Positions 47,701 through 55,400 of a stretch of DNA of 64,000 bases are shown in pieces (within the stretch, counting starts at the first letter, position 1; each line of letters begins with the position of its first letter). The DNA comes from Patella vulgata (lineage: Eukaryota; Mollusca; Gastropoda; Patellidae): assembly GCF_932274485.2 (NCBI RefSeq), contig NC_065881.2:8900613-8964612 (forward strand), written 5' to 3'. The translations under genes were made by a program, and so were the position numbers. The notes under the pieces were generated by a model, which worked only from the letters and a program-made list of their open reading frames with translations, did not search any database and was not told the DNA's origin.

Positions 47701-48826
47701 ATTTGATTGGTCGATACTTTGGAACACAATAACTCTCCTTCTAATTGAGGTAGAATGTTCAAACTTGGTTGGTGTAGGCGTTCATTAGGTGAGTGTCTTG
47801 ATGGAGTTCGATGATAAACATTGTCTGCTTACGGTAAGCAGAGATAAGCAGTTTGATTGGTTGATGCTTTGGGGCACGATAACTTTGGTTTTAATTAAAC
47901 TCTGAGATTATATTCATTATATTATTACTTTGACTAAGTTCGATGATGAGAATTTTTTTGCTTAGGCAAAGGCGCGATAAGAAATTTGATTGGTCAAGAC
48001 TTTGGAACATAACAACTCTGCTTTTGATTAAGGTAGAATGTTTAAACTTGATATAGATGTTCATTAGGTGAATGTCTTGACTGAGTTCAATAATTAACAT
48101 TTCGAGCTAAAGCTAAACAGAGCTAAGAAATTTCATTGGTCGATGCTTTGCGAGAAGATAAATTAAATTCTATCTGATAGAGAGTGATCAAACTTAGAGT
48201 ATAGTTGATAATCAGTTTGATTGCTTGATACTTTTGAAAATATACGTCCACATGAAAATGTGGGCGTATAAAAAATAAATGTGCGATTAATTAATGTGTC
48301 ATCTATTTATTTTGGTTATTCGGCTTGGCTTGTTAAAATTTTATTTACAACACGCATTGAAAAAAATTGTAAGAAAAATGTTATGAAACTCATTGAAGTA
48401 TGTCTGTAAAGATTGGTATTAATCGTAAATGAGCAGTTAATTGCAATTATCAAAACGGTGGTAACCGGTACAGTTTTACACTAATGAGTGAAATATATCA
48501 AACAATAATCTGGTGAAGAATAACCAGTTGTACTGAAGATAATAGACTAATTGTTAATTATTGCTTTATTAACCTATAGAGAGAAAGGAGGTTGAATTCC
48601 ACTCGACACAAACTAGGTCATTTCAGGACTAACATATGGTTCAGTTTTTTATTTCAATAATTCGCTTGCGCGTAGGGGTCTTTAGCAGTGCGAGGAAACC
48701 GGAGGACCCGGAGAAAACCCACGAGGTTGGACAGGCGACCCTATTATAGTGAGAACTGCCAGCTCTTTATCCAATCTCCCATAATGTATCTTTAATGCTG
48801 TTTTGTTTTTGTCTCTTTATAGATGA
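24439..48826 (+). CDS. RNF212B: RNF212B-like RING finger protein (meiotic crossover factor family), 13 coding exons
   Basis: Members of the RNF212/Zip3 family are RING E3-type proteins (SUMO or ubiquitin pathway) that mark crossover sites on meiotic chromosomes. Exons: 24439-24544, 25470-25531, 27237-27311, 33103-33159, 37117-37184, 38114-38175, 40447-40512, 40699-40756, 41524-41542 (19 nt), 41743-41785, 42623-42677, 45448-45501, 48823-48826. Total 729 nt, 242 aa (human RNF212B about 300). The start MDWLHCN matches RNF212B better than RNF212. RING ligands are Cys6, 9, 24, His26, Cys29, 32, 41 and 44. A coiled-coil-like stretch follows (about 80-145), then a Ser/Pro/Thr-rich tail. The 5' UTR is spliced (AG at 24419-24420). 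The exon 6/7 join was chosen because only donor GTAAGT at 38176 with the AGAG acceptor at 40446 keeps frame. The last exon holds one base and the stop. Whether it is RNF212 or RNF212B is inference. Confidence 0.88.
24545..24612. repeat. (AAT)n microsatellite with duplicated flank
   Basis: AATAAT runs twice, each followed by AAAGATTAGACTTA. It begins inside the donor of RNF212B-like exon 1. Confidence 0.8.
25028..25392. mobile_element. TTAA element family D
   Basis: TTAAAGATGTATTATGTAAG to TTAGTTCTTACATAATGCAT. Confidence 0.78.
25614..25722 (-). mobile_element. SINE family A internal fragment
   Basis: TATCGAATTCCAACTGTC to CCTACATCACTGACAAC; both ends missing. Confidence 0.75.
25723..25915. 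repeat. Dispersed repeat G, copy 1
   Basis: About 190 bp closely similar to 57068-57262 (ACAGAACCAGCTA, TTTTTATGTGTCAACCTCAT, TAATGCTATTATTAATTTAA). A reversed family A SINE lies beside each copy. Confidence 0.8.
26045..26389 (+). mobile_element. SINE family A, full length
   Basis: Box A-like TGACTAAGCGGGTAAGACGC, box B-like TGTTCGATCACTG, ATTTC tail. Confidence 0.9.
26390..26892. other. RNF212B-like intron 2, no feature recognised
   Basis: AT-rich; short open frames only. Confidence 0.45.
26893..27208. mobile_element. Inverted-repeat element family C, 28 bp before exon 3
   Basis: AATCTGATTAAACTACAG to CTGTATTTTAATCAGATC. The acceptor of RNF212B-like exon 3 (27235-27236) follows its end closely. 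Confidence 0.9.
27322..28560. repeat. Tandem-module element E
   Basis: Starts near GATACGCCCACATTTTGC, then repeated modules around AAAATCGGACAAAAATTGTG, ATATGCGCGAATATCGAAAG and GACCTCTAGAGGGT. A TTAA element (27972-28327) interrupts it. Confidence 0.75.
27972..28327. mobile_element. TTAA element family M inside element E
   Basis: Ends TTAAAGGGACAATAACACTC and its imperfect complement before GAGCCTTTAA; 23-bp inverted ends, TTAA on each side. Removing it rejoins ACATGTTTTAA with GTTCAAAATTCTGACC, matching other E modules. Confidence 0.82.
28552..29158. mobile_element. TTAA element family D relative, interrupted by a SINE
   Basis: Matches the D interior (GCACACATCTTG, AATGAAATTTTCAATATATT, TCTCGATTATCCATTTTTG). 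The termini are degraded. Confidence 0.65.
28751..28941 (+). mobile_element. SINE family B, 5'-truncated, 16-bp target duplication
   Basis: Begins AGGAGTAGGGTCGCC within the body, ends (TC)n. CCATTACTTCGGTACA flanks it at 28735-28750 and 28942-28957. Confidence 0.95.
29336..29628 (+). mobile_element. SINE family A with target duplication
   Basis: Head GGGGATCACGGTGGCTATGT to ATTTC tail with an internal deletion. Flanks TATAGCTGTTGA and TATGGCTGTTGA. Confidence 0.92.
29925..30475. repeat. Dispersed repeat H, copy 1, interrupted by an hAT element
   Basis: GGCGTAATGTCTG, GAGAATTTAATCAATTCAGA and CGCACGTTTGTTTG match 41905-42135. Confidence 0.75.
30087..30429. mobile_element. Non-autonomous hAT element, 343 bp
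   Basis: CAGTGGTTCTCAACCTTTT at one end, GATTGAGAATCACTG at the other; perfect 8-bp target duplication ATGTATAT at 30079-30086 and 30430-30437. Repeat H copy 2 shows the empty site near 42046. Confidence 0.93.
30476..31439. other. RNF212B-like intron 3 sequence, nothing recognised
   Basis: A poly-C tract at 30513-30525; the rest unclassified. Confidence 0.4.
31440..31952. mobile_element. TTAA element family J, copy 1
   Basis: TTAAAGTAGCTAAGTCTCTA to TTAGCGACTAAGCTCCTTTAA. The flank duplicated just to the right (CATAAAATACATCCTTTAAA near 31988) is an empty site proving TTAA insertion. It contains palindrome GGTACACGAATCGTGTACC (31599-31617). Confidence 0.88.
32091..32520 (+). mobile_element. 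SINE family B split by an hAT-like element
   Basis: 32091-32178 and 32391-32520 are continuous family B body and (TC)n tail. The head is truncated. Confidence 0.92.
32179..32390. mobile_element. hAT-like element, 212 bp, with poly-C tract
   Basis: Inverted ends CATAGGCGTAGGAGC; exact 8-bp target duplication CTCCCACT (32171-32178, 32391-32398). No coding. Confidence 0.92.
32551..32932 (+). mobile_element. SINE family A, full length
   Basis: GGGGATCACGGTGGCTAAGT (box A) and GTGTTCGATCCCTGC (box B) to an ATTTC tail. A good reference copy. Confidence 0.96.
33201..33475 (+). mobile_element. SINE family B
   Basis: GGCCGAATGGTTAGCGTG to GATGTTAAAGCC and a C/T-rich tail; central domain partly deleted. 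Follows RNF212B-like exon 4 by about 40 bases. Confidence 0.85.
33619..33893 (+). mobile_element. SINE family A, diverged
   Basis: GCCGAGATAGTTTCTAAGG to CTTTAAACCTCATTTCATTTC; head missing. Confidence 0.8.
34061..34564. mobile_element. TTAA element family J, copy 2
   Basis: TTAAAGTAGCTAATTCTCTA to GCGATTTAGCTCCTTTAA. Same odd palindrome at 34222-34240. Clearly homologous to copy 1 across its length. Confidence 0.88.
34971..35237 (+). mobile_element. SINE family B, full length
   Basis: CTGGATGACCGAATGGTTAG to CCCATTTCTCTTTCTCTC. Confidence 0.92.
35238..35541. other. RNF212B-like intron 4, nothing recognised
   Basis: AT-rich without open frames of note. Confidence 0.45.
35542..36230 (-). 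mobile_element. Three diverged SINE A segments in a row
   Basis: About 35542-35830, 35823-36070 and 36070-36230. All keep parts of the A body (CGACTAT.., CAACACCTAGACCTCC, AATGAGCC); the second and third are heavily diverged. Confidence 0.6.
36484..36870. mobile_element. TTAA element family D, full copy
   Basis: TTAAAGATATATTATGCAAG to CTTACATAATGTATCTTTAA. Confidence 0.9.
36914..37080. mobile_element. hAT-like element, 167 bp, 36 bp before exon 5
   Basis: Ends CAGGTCCGTAGCCAG and CTGGCTACGGGCCTG; target duplication GCCTTACT/GCCTTACC (7 of 8). Two poly-C tracts. Confidence 0.9.
37195..37561. mobile_element. Inverted-repeat element family C in the exon 5 splice donor
   Basis: CAATCTGATTAAAATACAG to TTTAATCAGATTG, flanked by TAAGAATCG at 37186-37194 and 37562-37570. 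The left copy is part of the RNF212B-like exon 5 donor (37185-). Confidence 0.93.
37640..37800. repeat. Interstitial CCCTAA-like degenerate repeat
   Basis: CTTACCCTAACCCTAACCTA and nearby words mirror the block at 7018-7150. Confidence 0.5.
38479..38802 (+). mobile_element. SINE family B with 12-bp target duplication
   Basis: GGGGGGTTGGATGGCTGAAT to a ~45-base (TC)n tail; CCAACTGTAAAC on both sides. A poly-G run replaces part of the central domain. Confidence 0.95.
38943..39100 (-). mobile_element. SINE family A, 5'-truncated
   Basis: Tail to TTCCAACCGCCAAGGGG. Confidence 0.88.
39318..39460. repeat. Imperfect tandem repeat, ~30 bp unit
   Basis: TATTATTTATTGTCTCTTGGGTT-like units, about five, decaying to the right. 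Confidence 0.7.
39461..40352. other. RNF212B-like intron 6, little recognised
   Basis: AT-rich. The words CTATTGATTTCAGCAATTTT and TTCCAGAATTATT near 39830-39990 recall weak element F modules. Confidence 0.4.
40353..40412 (-). mobile_element. Micro-insertion of a SINE A tail, 15-bp target duplication
   Basis: Only 30 bases of SINE (40368-40397) between AACTTTCTAGTCAAA at 40353-40367 and 40398-40412. Confidence 0.92.
40757..41523. other. RNF212B-like intron 8, no feature recognised
   Basis: Higher GC than the neighbouring introns, no open frame or repeat family identified. Confidence 0.4.
41905..42135. repeat. Dispersed repeat H, copy 2
   Basis: Matches 29925-30475 without the hAT element. 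Confidence 0.75.
42136..43584. other. RNF212B-like introns 10-11, AT-rich
   Basis: Contains coding exon 42623-42677; the rest shows no recognised element. Confidence 0.45.
43585..43838 (-). mobile_element. SINE family B, with target duplication
   Basis: Body through CCATTCGGCCATCC, then poly-C; CATGCAGGGA flanks both sides. Small internal deletions. Confidence 0.85.
43884..44661. mobile_element. TTAA element family D, split by a SINE A
   Basis: TTAAACATACATTATGCAAG to CCATAATGTATCTTTAA. Confidence 0.88.
44268..44634 (+). mobile_element. SINE family A inside element D
   Basis: CGTGGCTGAGTGGGTAAGAC to the ATTTC tail, flanked by CTAATCTCCCAT-type target duplications. Confidence 0.93.
44671..45075. 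mobile_element. TTAA element family D, second adjacent copy, split by a SINE B
   Basis: TTAAAGATGCATTATGTAAG on the left; the right end is worn (GGCATCTTTGAGAG). Confidence 0.75.
44727..44887 (+). mobile_element. SINE family B, 5'-truncated, target duplication
   Basis: Starts GTCCAACCTCGTGG; TTCTTCTGGCTTC flanks it on both sides. Confidence 0.93.
45103..45389 (+). mobile_element. SINE family B, full length, target duplication
   Basis: GGTTGGATGGCCGAATGGTT to (TC)n; CGTTTTGGAAA on both sides. Confidence 0.95.
45596..46232. mobile_element. Foldback element with ~185-bp arms
   Basis: Arms 45596-45785 and 46048-46232 are near-perfect inverted copies (AACACGTGTTATCCTT, ATCACATATGTGATA, GCAATGATCTCTGTG). 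The loop holds an element E module (CAATTTTGATCCGATTTTG). Confidence 0.88.
46358..46618 (-). mobile_element. SINE family A, 5'-truncated
   Basis: Tail to CCGTCATGCACCACTA. Confidence 0.88.
46640..46780. repeat. Element E module fragment
   Basis: TCCCAAAGATCTCT, GGCATATATCGGACCGTAA and GTGGCCCGGATTGT. Confidence 0.7.
46800..48270. repeat. Tandem array of ~290-bp dimers with terminal stem-loop
   Basis: CAATAACTCTCCTTCTAATTG-type and TAACTTTAGTTCTAATTAAG half-units alternate. Like half-units recur about every 276-297 bp (46862, 47154, 47430, 47727). It opens with GTCCGTCCGTCTGTCC and closes with the 30-nt stem-loop 48241-48270. Confidence 0.85.
48576..48743 (-). mobile_element. SINE family B, 5'-truncated
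   Basis: Short GA tail to TTGGACAGGCGACCCTA, inserted beside a family D end (48745-48797), just before the last coding exon. Confidence 0.88.
48745..48797. mobile_element. Family D right-end fragment
   Basis: GTGAGAACTGCCAGCTCTTT to CCATAATGTATCTTTAA. Confidence 0.8.
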
Positions 48827-48839
48827 TGTGGAAAAACAT

Positions 48840-48912
48840 GAATTACAGAGAGAGTGAAATACCAGACCTTTCTCGCGCACCTGTTAAACCACTAGACCAT
48901 CCAACCATCCAC
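48840..48912 (-). mobile_element. SINE B-derived sequence in the RNF212B-like 3' UTR
   Basis: GAGAGAGTGAAATACC, CGCGCACCTGTTAAACCAC and GACCATCCAACC look like a heavily deleted family B copy. It starts 13 bases after the stop codon. Confidence 0.5.
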
Positions 48913-49016
48913 GTTAAATACAAAGATTGTTTAAATGTATATGTATAAGATTTTTAGTATGTGATAAAGTTTTATTGTTAATGTTTTTAATTATTTTATT
49001 TCAAATTATACGATAT

Positions 49017-49110
49017 TATTATTATTATTATTATTATTATGGTGTATTTATATAGCACATCTTTCACCTAAGTGCCCAGATGCCCTTTACAAACTTAAAA
49101 AAGATACAAT
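49017..49110. repeat. (ATT)n with GTGTATTTATATAGCACAT repeat
   Basis: ATT run followed by CACCTAAGTGCCCAGATGCC and CTTTACAAAC, a widely seen invertebrate repeat tail; origin not established here. Confidence 0.55.
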
Positions 49111-49159
49111 ACATAAGAATAAAAATACATGTAAATTGTCAAATTACTGAACCAAAATT

Positions 49160-49588
49160 GAAATGTCAGTCTGGTTAAAACACAGATCCTATTTCGTTTC
49201 GTTTTTATAGTTCAAAATTTCGTTTTACTTGTCTTTACTACACTTGGATCTGGAAGCGTTGTTATTTAACTCGTGTTCTGCTTGAAATGAGGGGTCAGCC
49301 AATCAAATGGTCTGTCGAATCGAGCGTTTGACCTTTTTTTGCGCGGAACTGTGGGTAGACATTAGCAGCAATAGAAATCAAAACAAAGCAAAAGTACATA
49401 AAAATACATGGCGGTCGCTAATTGGTTAATCGAATGACTGACGTTATCGGGTAATATGTCGCTTGTTTGGTATCTGACGTCATAGAACGTGAACTCCCAC
49501 TATAACTTGTTAGATCTATATGTAGTGTAGGCCATCGAAAGTATAAAAAACGAAACGAAATATAGATCTATATTTTAATTAGATTGTG
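49160..49588. mobile_element. Inverted-repeat element family C, longest copy
   Basis: CAGTCTGGTTAAAACACAG to TCTATATTTTAATTAGATTG. It gives the uninterrupted TTTTTATAGTTCAAAATT used to define the Tc1 edges. Confidence 0.9.
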
Positions 49589-50059
49589 AAAATATAAATA
49601 TAAGTTAAGAATTTTGATAAAAAGTTTGTATCACAGTTAAACACAAATATTTGTCCAAATTCAGAATTCATATAATTACACCACCAAAGTGTGTGCAAAA
49701 AACTACACGTTCACTAAATCCATACACATATAAATAACAAGAAGAATCACAGAGCAAAAACACATGCAGCCTCACATGGGCACAATTCTGGTTTATTGAA
49801 GTGGTGTCTACACTCTAATAATTTATTGAAAGCAAAATGCACACAGATGATCTTTGGAAATTTGTAAGCGATTTATAATTGCCCATATATTTCTAAAACA
49901 AAAGCACTCGTATGCGCGTTATTGCAACGGCATCAGATGGCGACGAGTTGCCAAATATTAAGGAAAGAGATTGAAAAAGAAAAACATTCGCTCGCAGACA
50001 GGAAAATAAATGAAAGTTACTGGTATCAGTGCCTCAATACTACTTAAGATGTAGCCGCC
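49589..50059. other. Intergenic sequence, nothing recognised
   Basis: AT-rich; short open frames only. Confidence 0.4.
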
Positions 50060-50560
50060 AGTATTTGGATAGCTTGGGCGGTAGGTCGGACAATACAAAA
50101 ATTGCAATTTTTATTCGATTTTGACGAAACTTAAAATATAGGTCTCTCCCAAAGATCTCGGTTTTCTTACGATATTGGCATATATCGGACCATAACTTCA
50201 TGGATTATGGCCCCTGATTGTACGAGAAATCACGTTTCTAGAATCTGGACACTCTAGAGGTCACAATTTTGATCTGATTTTGTTGAAACTTGAAATGCAT
50301 GTTTATAACCCAAAGATCTTGATATGATTCCTTTCGATATTTGCGCATATCGGATCGTAACTTCCCGAATTATTGCCCCTGATTGTACGAAAAATCGCGT
50401 TTTTAGCTTGAGGTTCCTCTAGAGGTCACAATTATTATCTGATTTAAAAAATTGTTCGAGTATATCACCGTTACCCCGTAATTTTGGTTGAGTTCGAATT
50501 TTGTGAAAATCGGACGAAAACTGCCAGACAAAATGGCCGCCCCTCTACTCAAATAGTGTA
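50060..50560. repeat. Tandem-module element E
   Basis: Two to three modules: TTTGACGAAACTTAAAATAT, AAAGATCTCGGTT, GATTGTACGAGAAATCACG, TCTAGAGGTCACAAT. Confidence 0.8.
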
Positions 50561-50739
50561 AACATCCGTTTCCAAGTTCACAAAGCATTCTCAGACTTAA
50601 GTTCAGAATTTACTCAACTTTTAATCATTGTTTATGAGCAATATCTTTGACCCAGGTACACAAAACTTTGCACATAGTTTCTTATTGATGTATTTGATAC
50701 ATTAAAACAACAATCGTTTTATAAAGGGCTATATTTTAG

Positions 50740-51233
50740 TTAAAGATACATTATGGGAGATTTTTATGGTAGTTGGCCATTCTTGCTATAACAGTTCAAA
50801 AGTAGATGATGAAAGAAGAATATATTGAAAATTTCAGTCAAATTACTTTATTCTGAACATAGTTATCATCGTTGTAATATTTGCCTAGAAATGGTAGCAT
50901 AATGTGTCTTCACCTTCGCTGATCGTTTGATTGACAGGCGTTGACTCCACCAACATACCTCGATTATCAAGTAAAGTTTTCAATGGCATACGGAAACGCT
51001 TTACAGCGGCCTCGCTAAGTACACTCTATCATTTAGCCTCGATCTAACTGGCGTATTTTCATCAGGTTACCCTTTATATAATTTAATCAATTAGTGAAAT
51101 CCTATTTAAATCCGAGCTGTAGCCGAGCCATCCGTTGTTTAAATAAAGATCTAATTTATAATTTCTATAACATCTGAAGCCTAACTTAAGACTTGCAATA
51201 ATCAGATTTAGCTCTTGCATAATGCATGTTTAA
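50740..51233. mobile_element. TTAA element family D
   Basis: TTAAAGATACATTATGGGAG to GCTCTTGCATAATGCATGTT. Confidence 0.85.
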
Positions 51234-51289
51234 AATAAGGCAAACAATTTTGAGTAAATTCTTAACTTAAGTCTGAGAATGCTTTGTGA

Positions 51290-52085
51290 ACTCCAGGCCT
51301 ATCAAGGTTGTGTACCCTCTAGAGGTTCCCAATTTTGACCGATTTTGATGAAACTTGAAATGCATGTTTATAACTCAAAGATCTTGGTTCCTTTTGAAAT
51401 TTGCGCATATCGGATCGTAACTTCCTGAATCATGGCCCTTGATTGTACAAAATTTAGAGGTCACAATTTTTATCCTATTAAAAAAAAAACGTGTCAATAT
51501 ATCACCGTTACACACCACTAAGATCTTGGTTCCTTTTGATAATCGCAATTATTAGAGGTCACAATTTTTATCCGATTTAAAAAAAAACGCGTCAATATAT
51601 CACCGATACACACCAACTAAGATCTTGGTTCCTTTGGATAATCGCGCATATCAGAACGTAACTTCCTGGATTATGGCCCTTGATTGTTCGAAAAATCGCA
51701 TTTTTAGCTTGCAGATTCTCTAGAGGTCACAATTTTTTTCTGATTTTAAAAACCGTTTAAATATATCGCCATTCCACCATAATGAAGGTTGAATTCAAAT
51801 TTCGGGAAAATTGAAATGAAACTGCCCAACAAAATTGTCGCTCTGTGTACGCAAATTGTGTAAAAGTATGTAATACGAAGGTTGTGGGCCCTCTAGAGGT
51901 CACAATTTTTATCCGATTTTGATAAAACTTAAAACATATCTTTATATCCCAAAGAACTCAGTCCCTTTTGATATTTGCGCATTTCAGACCATAACTTTCT
52001 GGATTATTGCCCCTGATTTTACAAAAAATCGCCTTTTGTTTTTAGCGTGTTCTCTATCCATCTCCTTCAAAATGAGGGTGTATCC
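51290..52085. repeat. Tandem-module element E
   Basis: At least four modules (TCTAGAGGTCACAATTTTTA, GATCTTGGTTCCTTT, ATGGCCCTTGATTGT). It ends CAAAATGAGGGTGTATCCTG, a worn form of the shared terminus. Confidence 0.8.
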
Positions 52086-52116
52086 TGCCTGGCAGCCGCT
52101 GGTTTATTTATTTATT

Positions 52117-52262
52117 TAATGGGGTTTAACGTGGAAAAAACCCACGAGGTTGGACAGGCGACCTTACTCCTTGTCACGTACAACCGGGGATTCGAAACCA
52201 CGCCAGTTGACTCAATGACAAACTTTGTGATACAGCACGCACGTGCTAACTATTTAACCGTT
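52117..52262 (-). mobile_element. SINE family B with large internal deletion
   Basis: AATGGGGTTTAACGTG is joined directly to AAAACCCACGAGGTTGGAC; head present (GCACGTGCTAACTATT). Confidence 0.85.
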
Positions 52263-52512
52263 ATATAAGCATCAAAATTAGTATGTTATGTAAACGCATT
52301 GAAGTGGTTATTAATATAGAATGTAGGCCTACAATTATATATCAAACAAGTGTTAGTTTTCAAATAGAAAAAAAACAAATCAATAGAGCTTATTATATAC
52401 ACACGGGATCAATACCCTATAATAAACCAACGATGTTAAAATATCGAACAGAAATTCTAAACACAAGACTAGATATGTGACGTGTCAGGTCCATTGATAC
52501 TCACCTAGCAAC

Positions 52513-53099
52513 TTAAATATACATTATGCAAGAGCTAAATCTGCCTATTGCAGGTCTTTCTTTAGGGAGAGAGAGAGAAATGGGGTTTAACGTCCACTCG
52601 ACACAAACTAGGTCATTTCGGGACTAACATGTGGTTTAATTTTATTTACATAATTCGCTTGTGCGTAGGGGTCTTTAGCAGTGGGAGGAAACCGGGGGCC
52701 CCGGAGAAAACCCACGAGGTTGGACAGGCGACCCTACTCTTTCTTTAGGACTGAAAAGTTATCTAAATTATTAATTAGACATTAATTAACGTATCCAGAC
52801 CATAATCAACTCTCGATGTCAACGCTAGCCTGCGATGTTTATTGGATTAGGACACCATTTGCTGCTCCACTTTTATTCTTAATTTAATGATTAAATGGAT
52901 AATCGAGACTATATTTTTATCGTACCGACTTTAGTAATGATGATCGAGGCTAGGCCGAAAATTCAAGCGCTAAAATCTTGGTTCAGAGTGGATCAATTTG
53001 ACTGAAATTTTCAGCAAATTGTCTTTACATTATCTAGTTTTTAACTATTATAATGAGAACTGCCAACTCTTTATCTAATCTCACATAATGTATCTTTAA
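52513..53099. mobile_element. TTAA element family D, split by a SINE B
   Basis: TTAAATATACATTATGCAAG to ACATAATGTATCTTTAA. Confidence 0.9.
52568..52735 (-). mobile_element. SINE family B inside element D
   Basis: GAGAGAGAGAAATGGGG to TTGGACAGGCGACCCTAC; target duplication TCTTTCTTTAG. Confidence 0.93.
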
Positions 53100-53202
53100 A
53101 TTATTTTATTGCACTCTAATAGTTAAAACTGAAAAATACAATGAAAGAAAATATGCTGAAAATTTCAGTCAAATTACTCCACTCTGAACCTAGATATCGG
53201 CG

Positions 53203-53537
53203 ATGCAAGTAGGCAAGACGCTGGCTCGCTAGCATTGGCCGAGAAAGTTCATTCAGATTTTCCGGCGTGGATCCCCCTTGGCAGTGATGCATGACGGAGG
53301 GGCTGACAAGGAAAGCTGTCTAGTCGTTCGGATGGTACGAAAAACCGAGGTCCCGTGTACACATTGGCATGCACGTAAAAGATCCCTTGACAGTTGGAAT
53401 TCGATATAAGAGTAGGCCGTAGTGCCGCTGACCAGACAAAATTTCCCTCATAACACACTGTATGGCGTATGCCCATCTTCATTAGCCCAGTTCGGAGCAG
53501 AACAGTAGCACGTTAAACCCCATTTCATTTCATTTCG
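53203..53537 (+). mobile_element. SINE family A
   Basis: GTAGGCAAGACGCTGG to the ATTTC tail; the box B block is deleted from the head. Confidence 0.9.
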
Positions 53538-53559
53538 TTCCCGTTGTTGCTCTTTTCTG

Positions 53560-53735
53560 GAATTACTTTCACCTAGTCAGTGGTACAGGTTGGACTCGTC
53601 GCCACAATCCCGTGTACACTTTGGCGTGCACGTAAAAGAATCTTTGGTAGTAAGAATTTGATTGCTATCCTGGTAATTATCCCGGTAGGTGCAGAAAAGT
53701 AGGATGTTAGACCTCATTTGTATTCATGGACATGA
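53560..53735 (+). mobile_element. SINE family A remnant, old
   Basis: CACTTTGGCGTGCACGTAAA and GCAGAAAAGTAGGATGTTAG. Confidence 0.6.
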
Positions 53736-53748
53736 AATCGTATTGCTC

Positions 53749-53942
53749 TCCTGGGCCCTTATTCACGAAAACTTAAACTAAGATACAATCGAAATTTTAA
53801 GAAATACTGCAATTCGATTGGCTGACCAATATGTAAATTGGATATATGCAAATTGATTTTACTGGTCAGCCAATCGAATTGCAGTATTTCTTAAAATTTC
53901 GATTGTATCTTAGTATAAGTTTTCGTAAATAAGGGCCCAGGA
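53749..53942. mobile_element. Near-perfect hairpin element, 79-bp arms
   Basis: Arms 53750-53828 and 53863-53941 differ at about two positions. Ends CCTGGGCCCTTATTC, inner stem GCAATTCGATTGGCTGACCA. Confidence 0.92.
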
Positions 53943-54159
53943 CTGAATAGTACTATATAGCCAAGTTTTGAAGTCTTGATTAGAAAAGACGTGCTTGCGT
54001 TTTTATTTTGACGAGTCTAACCCTCCTTCACTCCAAAAATACAATGGACAATGCAAAATTGGTTCCGTTTTATATTTGAATAATTTTCAACCTCTCAATG
54101 TATTTTATGCTCCCTATTTTCAATGACGTTATATAGTGCCATCACCTTATCAGTCGTAC

Positions 54160-54393
54160 TGTCGTGGATGGCCGAATGGTTAGCGCGTGGTTTCGATTCG
54201 CCGGTTGTACGTGACCAGAAGTACGGTCGCCTGTCCAATCTCGTGAGTTTTCTCAGGGTCCTCTCTGGTTTACTCTCACTGCTAAAGACCCCTAGGCGCA
54301 AGCGAATTATTGAAATGAAATTAAACCATATGTTAGTCCCGAAATGACCTAGTCTGTGTCGAGTGGACGTTAAACCCCATTTCTCTCTTTCTC
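54160..54393 (+). mobile_element. SINE family B with shortened head
   Basis: GGATGGCCGAATGGTTAGCG is joined to TGGTTTCGATTCGCC; (TC)n-type tail. Confidence 0.9.
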
Positions 54394-54419
54394 TTGATGA
54401 AAGCCAAATGCACAAACGA

Positions 54420-54618
54420 GTGGACACAAACGTGTACAGGGGACCATCTTTTTCGTAATATCCTAGCGAATAGACGATATTCCTTGCGCTCCGTACATCA
54501 TCGCCGACAAGGGGTGGGGGAGGGGGAACGCCGCAACTTTCTCGGTCATCACCGGGATCGAGCCCGGGTCCTCCTGATTAACAAAACAGTGCCCTACTCA
54601 CTGAGCCACCATGGATCG
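54420..54618 (-). mobile_element. SINE with A-like tRNA head, diverged subfamily
   Basis: GGGATCGAGCCCGGG and CTCACTGAGCCACCATGG (reversed box B and box A), CAACTTTCTCGGTCAT as in family A; the rest differs. Confidence 0.65.
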
Positions 54619-54802
54619 CCACACAAGTAGTATAAATACAGTGATGTAAAGAAATAACAGGACAGATTCAAAGAACTAAAATAATTTATAAAAAATTAGT
54701 TTTATTCCAAATGTATATTAGGCATTATGGTACAGTATTGTAATAAAAAACTGTAGATACAATATGGTAGGGTACTGAAATTAGAAATAGTAATTACAGT
54801 AC

Positions 54803-54960
54803 AGGGCCTTATTCACAAAACCTTAACCTAAAATATTTTAAGGATGTTGGCTTTTCATTGGCACAGATTTCAAATTTGTACCAGGATTTTAACCATCAAC
54901 CAATGAAAAGACAGGACCCAGAGATTATTTTAGTTTATGATTTCGCGAATAAGGCCCCAA
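54803..54960. mobile_element. Hairpin element related to 53749-53942
   Basis: GGGCCTTATTCACAAAACCT to TTCGCGAATAAGGCCCC; arms diverged, inner CATTGG/CCAATG. Confidence 0.8.
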
Positions 54961-55132
54961 TACTGCAACAGTAAATATAGTACAGTACTGTAATTAGATA
55001 CAGTAGAGACAATATAGTACAGTACTGTAATTAGAAACAGTAATACAATATAGTACAGTACTGTAATTAGATACAGTAGAGACAATATAGTACAGTACTG
55101 TAATTAGAAACAGTAATACAAAACATAGTACT

Positions 55133-55289
55133 GGGTCCTGTTTCACGAAATTGTAACTAAGATAAAATCCAAATTTTAGTAGTTTGATTGGATAATATTA
55201 GATTGATTTTAGTGCTTAGCCAATCAAAATTGAGGTCTCTACTAAAATTTGGATTTTATCTTTAGTTAAGATTTCGAGAAACGGGGCCC
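55133..55289. mobile_element. Hairpin element related to 53749-53942
   Basis: GGGTCCTGTTTCACGAAATT to TTTCGAGAAACGGGGCCCT; arms share ACTAAGATAAAATCCAAATT. Confidence 0.82.
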
Positions 55290-55400
55290 TGTAGAAATAA
55301 TATAGTACACTACTTTACTGTAATTAGAAACAGTAGAGACATAGCCAGAACACAGTTTTTATGGGAGACAATCACTAGTTTTATGAATTTCATATTTATT

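Larger units (their letters stand above)
54735..55345. repeat. Tandem array of ~35-bp ATAGTACAGTACTGTAATTA units
   Basis: Six or more units with alternating endings (AGATACAGTAGAGACA and AGAAACAGTAATACA). Two hairpin elements (54803-54960 and 55133-55289) sit inside it. Confidence 0.85.
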
